Both the position numbers and the translations under genes were made by a program. Below, one piece after another: positions 52,116 through 60,560 of a stretch of 64,000 nucleotides of DNA. The stretch covers positions 186,001-250,000 of the forward strand of contig CAZICV010000005.1 of NCBI GenBank assembly GCA_964537925.1. The letters run 5' to 3'. The DNA comes from SLDF01 sp964537925. GTDB lineage: Bacteria; Bacteroidota; Bacteroidia; Chitinophagales; Saprospiraceae. Under the pieces are notes generated by a model. It was not told the DNA's origin and made no database searches. It was given only the letters and a program-made list of their open reading frames with translations. The number at the start of each line of letters is the position of its first letter. The first letter of the stretch is position 1.

Positions 52116-52919
52116 CTAGGCGGGCTTTACCGCTTCTATCTCCAGGATATGCGGGAAAGAGGCTCTTAAGGGCAGGTAATAACGACCGGGGTGTCTTTCC
52201 TGCATGAGCCCGGACAGCAGGTAGGGGCTGTAGTCGTGCTCTGCGAGCCGGGTGATCTCCAGGCCGGCATTGCGCAGACTGCGCCAGATATCCGCGATGC
52301 TGTGCGCCCAGATATACTCGTCGCCTCCGATCGGGGCCGTGCGTTCGGCATAGGTGCCTTCCACATGTTCATGATCCGGTCGGCCCTGGTTGAAATAGTC
52401 GTACATGATGGACGGCTCTGCGGCCAGGTCGATCGTGGAGAAGGCCGGGTGAAACTCCGCCATGTAGAACCTGCCTCCGGCCACCAGGCTGTCGGCGATC
52501 ACACCTGCCCAGGCATCCAGGTCCGGAAGCCAGCAAATGACCCCGTAGGATGTGTAGACCAGGTCGAACTGTGTGGTTATGTACCTGCGTGTATCATATA
52601 CATTGCAACAGATGAAGTCGACAGGTATGCCGGTCTTCGCGGACAGGTCACGGGCAAAGCTGATGGCTTCGTCAGACAGGTCGATAGCGGTCACCTGCGC
52701 CCCTTTGCGGGCCAGGCTGATACTGTCCTGGCCGAAATGGCACTGTAGGTGCAGGATGTGTTGGCCACGGATATCCCCCAGCCCGGCAAGCTCGATCTCC
52801 CGGAGCGACTCTTTGCCCTGTATGAAGGCTTCGTTGTCGTAGAAGCTGCTTTTGACGTGCACGGGAGTCTTGTCGTTCCAAAGGCGGCGGTTTGCTTCGA
52901 AGTACGGGTTGTTGTCCAT
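52116..52919 (-). CDS. Class I SAM-dependent methyltransferase
   Basis: 267 residues with the Rossmann methyltransferase pattern: motif I near 52-70 (HILHLQCHFGQDSISLARKG), AIDLSDEAISFARDL and LVYTSYGVICWLPDL. The motif I glycines are partly replaced (LQCHFGQD), a variant common in Bacteroidota proteins of this type. The acceptor is unknown; N-terminal NPYFEANRRLWNDKTPVH is a common start. Transcribed divergently from the DUF3467 gene. Confidence 0.85.
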   Translation of the reverse strand: MDNNPYFEANRRLWNDKTPVHVKSSFYDNEAFIQGKESLREIELAGLGDIRGQHILHLQCHFGQDSISLARKGAQVTAIDLSDEAISFARDLSAKTGIPVDFICCNVYDTRRYITTQFDLVYTSYGVICWLPDLDAWAGVIADSLVAGGRFYMAEFHPAFSTIDLAAEPSIMYDYFNQGRPDHEHVEGTYAERTAPIGGDEYIWAHSIADIWRSLRNAGLEITRLAEHDYSPYLLSGLMQERHPGRYYLPLRASFPHILEIEAVKPA

Positions 52920-52983
52920 GATTTTGGTGGCTGTTGTGCTGGCGGCAAAATACCCATATTTCGCCGGATGGCAGATTAAGTAC

Positions 52984-52991
52984 TATCTTTG
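52984..52991 (+). promoter_or_regulatory. -7 box upstream of DUF3467 gene
   Basis: TATCTTTG matches TAnnTTTG, 33 bp before the ATG at 53025, which supports that start; an upstream in-frame start at 52989 would lie inside the promoter. Confidence 0.4.
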
Positions 52992-53024
52992 GAGACGTTT
53001 ATCAACATTCATATCCCCCTCTTC

Positions 53025-53339
53025 ATGGAAGAAAATACGACGCCCAACCAGATCAATATAGAGCTCACCGAAGATGTAGCCGAGGGTATCTACAGCAATC
53101 TCGCCATCATTTCCCACAGCCATTCAGAGTTTGTGCTTGATTTTATCCGGCTCATGCCCAATGTACCTAAGGCCAGGGTCAAGGCCCGGATGATACTCAC
53201 CCCGACACATGCCAAGAGATTGATGAAGGCGCTGGCGGACAATGTCAAAAAGTATGAGGCGCAGTTTGGTGTGATCCAGGACCCTGAGCCCCCGTCTTTT
53301 CCACCTATGAACTTCAATACGCCCCAGGCCCAGGCCTGA
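53025..53339 (+). CDS. DUF3467 protein
   Basis: A 104-residue cytoplasmic protein with the DUF3467 core INIELTEDVAEGIYSNLAII and SEFVLDFIRLMPNVPKARVKARMIL, TPTHAKRLMKALADNV. The family is widespread in bacteria and has no known function. The Pro-rich C-terminus (PPSFPPMNF) is variable. It is followed by a 10-bp repeat array and the efflux operon, but a separate promoter is likely. Confidence 0.85.
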   Translation: MEENTTPNQINIELTEDVAEGIYSNLAIISHSHSEFVLDFIRLMPNVPKARVKARMILTPTHAKRLMKALADNVKKYEAQFGVIQDPEPPSFPPMNFNTPQAQA

Positions 53340-53350
53340 TCGGGACTGTC

Positions 53351-53380
53351 TTAACATACTTTAACGGACTTTAACGGCCC
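53351..53380 (+). repeat. Three 10-bp direct repeats upstream of efflux operon
   Basis: TTAACATACT, TTAACGGACT and TTAACGGCCC follow each other without gaps at 10-bp spacing, so they face one side of the helix. They end 68 bp before the HlyD-type start at 53448. The arrangement resembles tandem half-sites of OmpR-type or similar regulators. A TATTTTTG box (53400-53407) lies between the repeats and the gene. Confidence 0.45.
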
Positions 53381-53447
53381 CTGCTCCCTGCGGTCAGGGT
53401 ATTTTTGATATTTTACCGGGGTAAATCCCTAAAATGATCCCTTGCTC

Positions 53448-54839
53448 ATGAAGAAATGGGTTCTTCCGTTGGTTGCGCTGGCAGCCATTGCCTTTGGTAT
53501 TTATTATTTCAGCAAAGATCCTGTGCGGGCGGAGAGCGGCAAGCCGCTCGAATATACGGTGCGTAAGGGCCCTTTTCGCTTGTCGGTGAAAGCCACCGGG
53601 GAACTGCAGGCCAAAAACTCAAAGAAGATCACCGGGCCGACCAGCATGCAGCAGGTAGATATTTACCAGACTACCATCGAAAACCTGGTGCCTGAGGGTA
53701 CGGTCGTGAAGAAGGGCGATTTCATCGCTTCGCTCAACCGTACGGAGCTAGCCAATCGCATGAAGGATGTCAGTACTGAGATAGACAAGGTGATGACACA
53801 GCTCGAACAGGCCCGGATCGATACGGCTATCGAGCTGAGGGGATTGCGCGACCAGATCGTCAACCTTGAGTTTTCGCGTAAAGAAAAAGAACTGCTGGAA
53901 CAGCAGAGCCGGTATGAACCGGAAATGGTCATCCGCCAGGCGCGTATGGAACTGGAGCGGACCGAACGCGATCTTGAGCAGACGCTGGAGAAGCTCAAGC
54001 TCAAGGAGCAGCAGGCAAAGGCGCGTATGGACGAGATCACGACTTCGCTGCGACAGCAACAGAACAGGATGCAGCAGCTGCAGGATGTGGCCCAGGAGTT
54101 TACCATACTGGCGCCTGAAGACGGTATGGTGATCTATGCGCGCAGCTGGAACGGCAAGATCACTTCCGGGAGCCAGATCAATGCCTGGGACCCGACTATC
54201 GCCGAGCTGCCCGACTTGTCCAATATGATCACCAAGTCCTATATCAACGAGGTGGACATCAACAAGGTCCGTGTAGGGCTGGATGCAATGATCAAAGTGG
54301 ATGCCCTGCCGGACCGGAGCTACAAGGGGCGGGTCATCCAGGTGGCCAATGTGGGTGAGGAACTCAGGGGATTTGACTCGAAGGTGTTTGAGGTGCTGAT
54401 CCAGATAGAAGAGCTGGATTCCCTCATGCGTCCTGCCATGACTACCGGTACGGAGATCTTTGTAGACGACTACCAGGATGTCATAGCTATACCGATCGAG
54501 GGACTTATGGTTGACAGTTTCAGTTACGTATTTGTCTCGCGCGGCGGCGGCGCCGTGCGCCAGGAGGTGATACCCGGTATATCCGGCGACGCAGAGGTGA
54601 TCATAGACCACGGGCTGGAAGACGGGGACCGTATCCTGCTGTCAGCACCACAGGAAGGAGACAAGCTCGAAATGGTACGTATCGACCCGGCTAAGAAGGA
54701 GGAGATACTCGCCCAGCAGCAAACCGAGCGGAAAAAACGCCAGGAACGATATGCCGAGAAGGAGCGGGCCGCCAAGAAAATGACAGCGCCTGATATGAAG
54801 GAAGACGGCGGGGGACCAGTCCATATCATCATCAACTAA
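53448..54839 (+). CDS. HlyD/MacA-type periplasmic adaptor
   Basis: 463 residues with an N-terminal anchor (WVLPLVALAAIAFGIYYF), barrel-sandwich halves (KATGELQAKNSKKITGPT and ILAPEDGMVIYA), a long alpha-hairpin with heptads (~85-215) and a beta-barrel domain (IKVDALPDRSYKGRVIQVA). It links an inner-membrane transporter with a TolC channel. The ATG at 53448 is preferred to a TTG two codons upstream. It is followed after 7 bp by the permease and then by the TolC-type gene, as one operon. Confidence 0.9.
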   Translation: MKKWVLPLVALAAIAFGIYYFSKDPVRAESGKPLEYTVRKGPFRLSVKATGELQAKNSKKITGPTSMQQVDIYQTTIENLVPEGTVVKKGDFIASLNRTELANRMKDVSTEIDKVMTQLEQARIDTAIELRGLRDQIVNLEFSRKEKELLEQQSRYEPEMVIRQARMELERTERDLEQTLEKLKLKEQQAKARMDEITTSLRQQQNRMQQLQDVAQEFTILAPEDGMVIYARSWNGKITSGSQINAWDPTIAELPDLSNMITKSYINEVDINKVRVGLDAMIKVDALPDRSYKGRVIQVANVGEELRGFDSKVFEVLIQIEELDSLMRPAMTTGTEIFVDDYQDVIAIPIEGLMVDSFSYVFVSRGGGAVRQEVIPGISGDAEVIIDHGLEDGDRILLSAPQEGDKLEMVRIDPAKKEEILAQQQTERKKRQERYAEKERAAKKMTAPDMKEDGGGPVHIIIN

Positions 54840-54846
54840 GCCGCTC

Positions 54847-56181
54847 GTGCAGAGGATATTGTTCAACTTCCAGCTGGCGCTCGAAGGTGTGGGGGCCAAC
54901 AAGCTGCGCGGCTTTCTGACTGCGCTGGGTATCGTCTTCGGTGTGGCCGCCGTGATCGCCATGATGGCGATCGGTACCGGTGCTAAACAGGCGATCCTGG
55001 AACAAATGCGGCTGATCGGTACGAACAACATTGTACTGACCTCGCTGACCGAACTCCCCGAAGACCAGGAGCAGAATACCTCCGGCTCAGGGCAGAACTC
55101 CGGCAACGGCGGTAAGCGCAAGTGGTCGCCCGGGCTGACACTGGACGACCTGGAGGTCATCCGGGAGCATCTGCCCGGCGTCAGCGTCGTCAGCCCGGAG
55201 ATCGTGATCAATACCTCGGCTATATACGGCGGCAAACTGCGCAAGGCGAGGTGCATAGGCGTGGACAATGCTTTTTTTGAGCTCAACAACCTGGAGCTTA
55301 GCCGTGGCCAGTTCTTCCACCCGGTACACAGCAGCACCGGCGAATCCGTCTGTATCATAGGCAAGAATATCCAGACCTATTTTTTCCCGCAGGGAGATCC
55401 GGTCGGTCAGCTCATCAAGTGCGGCAATGTATGGCTCCGCGTGATCGGTGTGCTCGACAAGCGGCTCGCTGCATCTGAAAACCTCTCCGAACTGGGTATA
55501 CGCGATCTCAACGACGATATCTATGTGCCGCTTCACACGGCGCTGATACGGTTTGAAAACCGCTCATTCATTCGCCAGACCCACCTGGGCGGTCGCCGTG
55601 GGCGCAACAACAACCAGCAAACACGCAACTATCACCAGGTGGATCGGGCTACTATCCAGATGGATGACTCGGAGCATCTGCGGGCGGGTGCAGACTATAT
55701 CGCGCGTATGCTGAAGCGGAGGCACCGGGAGGTGCTCGATGTGCAGGTAGAAGTGCCCGAACTGCTCCTGCAACAGCAGCAGAAAACCCAGGAGACCTTC
55801 AATATGGTACTGGCGGTGATAGCCGGTATATCGCTCCTGGTAGGCGGTATCGGTATCATGAACATCATGCTTGCGTCCGTACTGGAACGGATCAAGGAGA
55901 TCGGTGTGCGGCGGTCGATGGGCGCCTATCGCAGCGATATCATATACCAGTTCCTCTTCGAATCTGTTTTCATCAGCCTGCTGGGCGGTCTGTGCGGGGT
56001 CTTGCTGGGCGTAGTCTCTGCCCGCTTGATCGCGTCTTCTGCAGATATCCCTACGATCATCACGCCGTTTTCCATAGTAATCTCATTCGGGGTAGCTGCC
56101 TCTGTCGGCCTGATCTTCGGGATCATCCCTGCACGGCGCGCGGCCAGACAGGACCCTATCAAAGCATTGAGAACGGAATAA
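54847..56181 (+). CDS. MacB-type ABC transporter permease (no ATPase domain)
   Basis: 444 residues from a GTG: TM1 (LRGFLTALGIVFGVAAVIAMMAIG), a MacB-type periplasmic domain (~60-310) and a FtsX domain with three TM helices (NMVLAVIAGISLLVGGIGIMN, VFISLLGGLCGVLLGVV, ISFGVAASVGLIFGI), ending in PARRAARQDPIKALRTE. Unlike E. coli MacB it has no nucleotide-binding domain, and no ATPase gene is in the operon, so the ATPase must be encoded elsewhere. It mediates export of peptides, drugs or lipoproteins. Confidence 0.88.
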   Translation: MQRILFNFQLALEGVGANKLRGFLTALGIVFGVAAVIAMMAIGTGAKQAILEQMRLIGTNNIVLTSLTELPEDQEQNTSGSGQNSGNGGKRKWSPGLTLDDLEVIREHLPGVSVVSPEIVINTSAIYGGKLRKARCIGVDNAFFELNNLELSRGQFFHPVHSSTGESVCIIGKNIQTYFFPQGDPVGQLIKCGNVWLRVIGVLDKRLAASENLSELGIRDLNDDIYVPLHTALIRFENRSFIRQTHLGGRRGRNNNQQTRNYHQVDRATIQMDDSEHLRAGADYIARMLKRRHREVLDVQVEVPELLLQQQQKTQETFNMVLAVIAGISLLVGGIGIMNIMLASVLERIKEIGVRRSMGAYRSDIIYQFLFESVFISLLGGLCGVLLGVVSARLIASSADIPTIITPFSIVISFGVAASVGLIFGIIPARRAARQDPIKALRTE

Positions 56182-56203
56182 TACACCCAAACCCTCCGTA
56201 TTC

Positions 56204-57679
56204 ATGAAGACACAATTGTCCCTGGTATTGCTTTGTATCCTCGTATTCGCGGCAAGCAGGCGCTTGCCTGCACAGCAACTTGCCCTGGATCTGTATGAAG
56301 TGATCCGTCTCGCCCAGGGCGAGGCGCCGGATGTGCTGCTCACGCGTACCAGGTTGAGCAATAGTTACTGGCAGTACCAGTCCTACAAGGCCAACTACAG
56401 GCCTCTTATCTCACTGAACGGCCAGCTGCCTACGATGGACCGTATCATCGTACCGGTCACGCAGCCGGATGGTACGGATCTGTTCCTGCCGAGGTCGCTG
56501 ATGTCCAATTCGCTCAATCTCGGTATCTCCCAGGATATCGCGCTCACTGGCGGTAGTGTATTCCTGGGCACAGGCCTGAGGAGGCTAGATATATTCCGGA
56601 CCACAGCCAACCAGGGCTCCATATCCTGGCTGAGTACGCCTTTGACGATCGGTATATCGCAGCCTTTCTACCGGTTCAATACACTTCGGTGGGACAAGCG
56701 TACGGAGCCGCTCAGGTACGAAGAGGCCAGGAGCAGGTACAGCGAGGAGATGGAGCGTATCGCCTACGATGCAGTGGTACTCTTCTTTGAAGTATACCGC
56801 AGCCAGCAGATCCTCCAGGCCGCTCATTTTGACAAGGCCAATGCCGATACCCTACTGGAGATATCCAGGGGGCGGTTTGAAGTGGGGCGAATCGCGGAGA
56901 CGGAGCTGCTCCAGATCGAACTGAGCAGTATGAACGCAGGCGACGCCATTGCGGAAGCCCAGCTCAATCTCCAGACGAGCACGGAGCGGCTGCGCAATTT
57001 CCTGGGTATCAAGACAGCGGTCACGTTTGACGTGACGCTGCCTGAAGACCTTCCGAAAGTAGATATCCCGGCGGACCTGGCCCTGTCCTATGCACGCCGC
57101 TACCGGAGTGAGACGGTCGCTTTTCAGCGGAGGCTGATCGAAGCCGATCGCGAGGTAGACCGGGCGATCAAATCGAGCGGCTTCAGCCTCGACCTGGTGG
57201 GCTCAGTAGGTCTGAGCCAGACGGCGCCGGATCTCAATACCGCCTATCGCAGCCCGCTGGACCAGGAGCAGGTCGCCGTCAGCCTGCAGGTCCCGATCGC
57301 CGACTGGGGCAAGGCCCGGTCCCGCAGAGAGACCGCCCGTTCCAACAGGGAACTGGTGCGTATGAATGTAGAGCAGGAGCAGATCAGCTTTGAACGCGAG
57401 ATACTGCTGAGGGTGCAGCAGTTTGAACTCATCACCAATCGCGTGGGACTTGCTTCCAGGGCATACGAAGTAGCGGTCAAACGCCAGGAACTCACACGGC
57501 AGCGCTACCTGATCGGCAAGATCGGTATCACCGACCTCAATATCGCGTTATCAGAACAGGATCGCGCCCGCCGGGGCTTCATAGAAGCCCAGAGGTCTTT
57601 CTGGGTCGCTCTCTACGAGATACGCGGACTCACCTTGTATGACTTTGCAGCTGGCAAACCCCTGATAGCGGAAGAATAA
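56204..57679 (+). CDS. TolC-family outer-membrane channel
   Basis: 491 residues with a signal peptide (VLLCILVFAASRRLPAQ) and two TolC repeats of long helices with alternating small/charged residues (LDLYEVIRLAQGEAPDVLLTR; RQRYLIGKIGITDLNIALSEQDRARR). It forms the outer-membrane exit duct for the adaptor/permease pair. It begins 22 bp after the permease gene, ending the efflux operon; a terminator follows at 57714-57758. Confidence 0.9.
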   Translation: MKTQLSLVLLCILVFAASRRLPAQQLALDLYEVIRLAQGEAPDVLLTRTRLSNSYWQYQSYKANYRPLISLNGQLPTMDRIIVPVTQPDGTDLFLPRSLMSNSLNLGISQDIALTGGSVFLGTGLRRLDIFRTTANQGSISWLSTPLTIGISQPFYRFNTLRWDKRTEPLRYEEARSRYSEEMERIAYDAVVLFFEVYRSQQILQAAHFDKANADTLLEISRGRFEVGRIAETELLQIELSSMNAGDAIAEAQLNLQTSTERLRNFLGIKTAVTFDVTLPEDLPKVDIPADLALSYARRYRSETVAFQRRLIEADREVDRAIKSSGFSLDLVGSVGLSQTAPDLNTAYRSPLDQEQVAVSLQVPIADWGKARSRRETARSNRELVRMNVEQEQISFEREILLRVQQFELITNRVGLASRAYEVAVKRQELTRQRYLIGKIGITDLNIALSEQDRARRGFIEAQRSFWVALYEIRGLTLYDFAAGKPLIAEE

Positions 57680-57713
57680 GTCTATGCGTAGGCGCCGGCG
57701 CCAGACGCCGGAA

Positions 57714-57758
57714 ATAAAGAAAGGTGTACGGACATATGATCTGTACACCTTTCTTTAT
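57714..57758. terminator. Bidirectional terminator between convergent operons
   Basis: ATAAAGAAAGGTGTAC (57714-57729) and GTACACCTTTCTTTAT (57743-57758) form a 16-bp stem around a 13-nt loop. T-rich arms on both strands serve the efflux operon from the left and the PAP2 gene (ends at 57793) from the right. Confidence 0.85.
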
Positions 57759-57792
57759 GATCTCCTGCCGGGGCAGGGTCGGTTTGCTTTGT

Positions 57793-59331
57793 TTAGTCGG
57801 ATGAACCGTCCCGGGTGCCGCGCTCTACGGCGTAGGCGCCGATCCTGTTCCCGTTTACCAGTCCTTTTTCACAGTCAAACCTGTAGTGGATGCAGCCGTA
57901 GATGCGTGATACGGAAGCTTCCGCAGCCCATGCTTTCATCTTTTCGGTCTCAGCCGGGAAGACATAGGAGAGCACTTCTGCCGCTGCTCCCGAGAAGGTA
58001 GAGTGCCCGGAAGTATAAGCCGGGAAATTGGGCGTGCCCACTACGGTACGGACCTTGGCGTCCATCTGGTGCGGACGCGGGTAGTAGTAATAGTACTTCA
58101 CGTCCCAGCAGCTGATACCTGCGTCCATCATGGCTGTATTGACCAGTGCCATCGTACGGGCCGCCCTGATCTCACTTTGCTTGTAGTCGTAGATCAGATC
58201 GCCGGCGCGGCGGTTCCAGTGGCCCGGAGGCGTGTAACTGCCAGGTCCATCCGCCCAGAATGTGGCTATCCTGTGCTGCTCACGTGTCAGGTTGGTCGCA
58301 TAACCACGCAGCTCTTCCATGTCCTGGTTGAATTCGGGGCTGCCGACGGCCGGAGGGGCGGGAAGTCTCAGCGCTACCAACTCACTGTGTCCGAAGTTCC
58401 AGGTTTTTACATTTCCGAAATTGGGCAGCATGGGTGGTCTGCCTGGCTTGTCGAGGCTGCCCCATACCGGGGTGATGCCGCGTGACTGCGCATCGGTGAT
58501 CAGCCCCGGTACCAGTGATTGGTTGTTGGCCTGGCCCATACCGTCGGCTCTTGCGCGATCCATTACTTTGCCTCCTACCTTGCGGCCGAGGGCGGCTCCT
58601 TCCGTTACCGCTACGGGCAGGCTTCTGCCCGACTGCCGGTCTGCTTCCTGGTGCTCGGCGACGAGTTGGTTGATATAGTCTACTTCACCGGGGAACATAG
58701 CCCGGAGGATCTCAGCCGATGCGGTGGCGACTACTGCTGCCTCAGACGGATAAGAGGGCAGGTCGTATACAGGCAGGTGACTTTGGACGGAGGCGTCCAG
58801 CTGGCCAGGCCGCGGTGTATTGTACAGGTGTTTGTAGTGCCATGTCGCGACAAGCGCATCATACTGTGCTACGGACAGGTAAGCCAGTGCACGCGATGCG
58901 TAAGGCGGGTTGGCGAAGGGAAACTTAGGATCTTTCGTCGGATTCTGTGGGTCGGGGTTGGGATATGTGCCGTCCGGCAGGCTCGCAGGAGGCAGGTTGT
59001 ATTTCGCAAGCAGGTTGCGTGCGATCTGCTGCCAGCGGATCACGGCGCCTACTCCCCAGTATTGTATATTCTCCTGTTGTGAGGCTGTCAGGTTGGCCTG
59101 CGCAGCCTTGAGCTCTGCGAGCTCGCCGGCCAGATCCGCCGGGGGAGCCGGTACTTCGAGATCCTGGAGGTTCTCTATGACGAAGCCCTTCCACTGTCCG
59201 CCATTGGCATCCAGTTTTTCAGGTACGTAAGGCGACAACTTGGGTTGCTCGATGTCCTTGTTGCAGGAAATAAATGTAGTGAGAGCAAACAGCCCGATGA
59301 CTGTGAGCGTGGTATGTATTGTTTTTTTCAT
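57793..59331 (-). CDS. PAP2/vanadium-haloperoxidase-fold lipoprotein
   Basis: 512 residues with a lipobox (LTTFISC, Cys23). The C-terminal half has the full acid phosphatase/haloperoxidase signature: Lys412..RP (419-420) in KYYYYYPRP, SGH (441-443) in AYTSGHSTF, and R476..H482 in SRIYGCIHYRFD. The N-terminal half repeats the pattern in degenerate form (KHLYNTPRPGQ at 168, PSYPSEA at 192 without the SGH), so the protein seems to be an internal duplication with one dead site. It could be a lipid phosphatase or vanadium haloperoxidase; the sequence alone does not decide. Upstream, with a 60-bp gap, is an outer-membrane protein gene. Confidence 0.85.
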   Translation of the reverse strand: MKKTIHTTLTVIGLFALTTFISCNKDIEQPKLSPYVPEKLDANGGQWKGFVIENLQDLEVPAPPADLAGELAELKAAQANLTASQQENIQYWGVGAVIRWQQIARNLLAKYNLPPASLPDGTYPNPDPQNPTKDPKFPFANPPYASRALAYLSVAQYDALVATWHYKHLYNTPRPGQLDASVQSHLPVYDLPSYPSEAAVVATASAEILRAMFPGEVDYINQLVAEHQEADRQSGRSLPVAVTEGAALGRKVGGKVMDRARADGMGQANNQSLVPGLITDAQSRGITPVWGSLDKPGRPPMLPNFGNVKTWNFGHSELVALRLPAPPAVGSPEFNQDMEELRGYATNLTREQHRIATFWADGPGSYTPPGHWNRRAGDLIYDYKQSEIRAARTMALVNTAMMDAGISCWDVKYYYYYPRPHQMDAKVRTVVGTPNFPAYTSGHSTFSGAAAEVLSYVFPAETEKMKAWAAEASVSRIYGCIHYRFDCEKGLVNGNRIGAYAVERGTRDGSSD

Positions 59332-59391
59332 GAACGGATCTGTTATGACGGATGATAGGGAAGTAGTTTTATAGGTGCTACTGGAAGGATA

Positions 59392-60318
59392 TCACTGGGC
59401 CGCAGGCTTCTTCAGGGTAAAAATGTAGGCGAATCCACCGGAATACATAGTCGACTGGCCGATGTTCCTGCCCTGGAGGGTATAGCTTCCGAGCAACCAC
59501 AGGGAAAGCCTGGGCGTGATGAAGTACTTGCCCAGTACGCCTATGTTGCTGCCTTCCATATCATTGGTCGGGAAAGGCATATCCTGCCGGCGGATATTGT
59601 CGCCGCTTGTACAGTCGAAATAAGATACATTGACCTCTACCTGGTACCGGGGTTTGAGAAATCCGATCCGGAGACCTGCTTCCCACATATCCGGGACAGG
59701 TACTTCATTGGATGTATAAACTTCTCCATCTACCTGGAAAGCGTCCCGGTCAGCATGTACATTGCCCCTGAGCGCATAGCCTGCATGGCCGGTCACGTAG
59801 GGGCCCGACGGCAGTTGGTAGTGCAGTATACCCCTGGCCTGCAGGGTACGGGCGCCTACACCCAGTGAGAAGGGCAGGAAGTCCTTCGGGTAGTTGGTGA
59901 TCGGCGTCGAAGCGCCTATAGCAGGGAAGAAAGAGAATCCGTTGCCCATCTCGTCAGCATTGCCGAGCCGGTACTTGACCCACACGGACAGATCCTGTAG
60001 TCCCCGCTGTGAAGCGAACTGTGAGGTAGGCGCGTCATTATATACCCAGGGCAACATCGCCATCACGTTGAGCCTGTCGGTGATACCGTAGGCCCCCATC
60101 CAGAGCACCTGCCTGGAGTGGAAGGTACCTATGTTGTCGTTGGCCCTTTTGAGGCCGCCTTCCCAGTATTGGTCCCAGAAACTATGGGAATACAGGAAGC
60201 CCGTGCAGAAGTCGTAGCGGGCCATGGTGATCCCGTCGGTAGGGGTCTGGGCGCGGAGTCCTGATGCTGCAAAGAACAGGCAGAACAACACCGCCGAAAG
60301 GGTTTGTGTTATTTTCAT
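59392..60318 (-). CDS. Outer-membrane beta-barrel transporter-like protein
   Basis: 308 residues with a signal peptide (VLFCLFFAASGLRAQ) and repeated transmembrane-strand patterns (GITDRLNVMAMLPWVYN, VWVKYRLGNAD, HAGYALRGNV, VSYFDCTSGDN) ending in YSGGFAYIFTL. It resembles the MetA-pathway phenol-degradation/transporter family of outer-membrane proteins. It probably forms an operon with the PAP2-type gene (60 bp). Substrate unknown. Confidence 0.72.
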   Translation of the reverse strand: MKITQTLSAVLFCLFFAASGLRAQTPTDGITMARYDFCTGFLYSHSFWDQYWEGGLKRANDNIGTFHSRQVLWMGAYGITDRLNVMAMLPWVYNDAPTSQFASQRGLQDLSVWVKYRLGNADEMGNGFSFFPAIGASTPITNYPKDFLPFSLGVGARTLQARGILHYQLPSGPYVTGHAGYALRGNVHADRDAFQVDGEVYTSNEVPVPDMWEAGLRIGFLKPRYQVEVNVSYFDCTSGDNIRRQDMPFPTNDMEGSNIGVLGKYFITPRLSLWLLGSYTLQGRNIGQSTMYSGGFAYIFTLKKPAAQ

Positions 60319-60560
60319 AGCTTTTCTAAAGTGTGATATGGTGCCAAATCTACAATATTCAATGTGTTATCTCATTGCTTTGGCAGCGAAAAAAACAGTT
60401 TAAATACGTATACTTTGCGGCGTTTTGAAGCAGGGATGTTGTATTCGAGCTGAAGATTTCCCGTCCGGCCTTTTCCTGGGTATGGCTTCAGTCGGTAACA
60501 GCGGCATATCGGGATACTGGCCGATTGGTTAACTTTAGATGCAGTAAACCCTCCCGGAAT

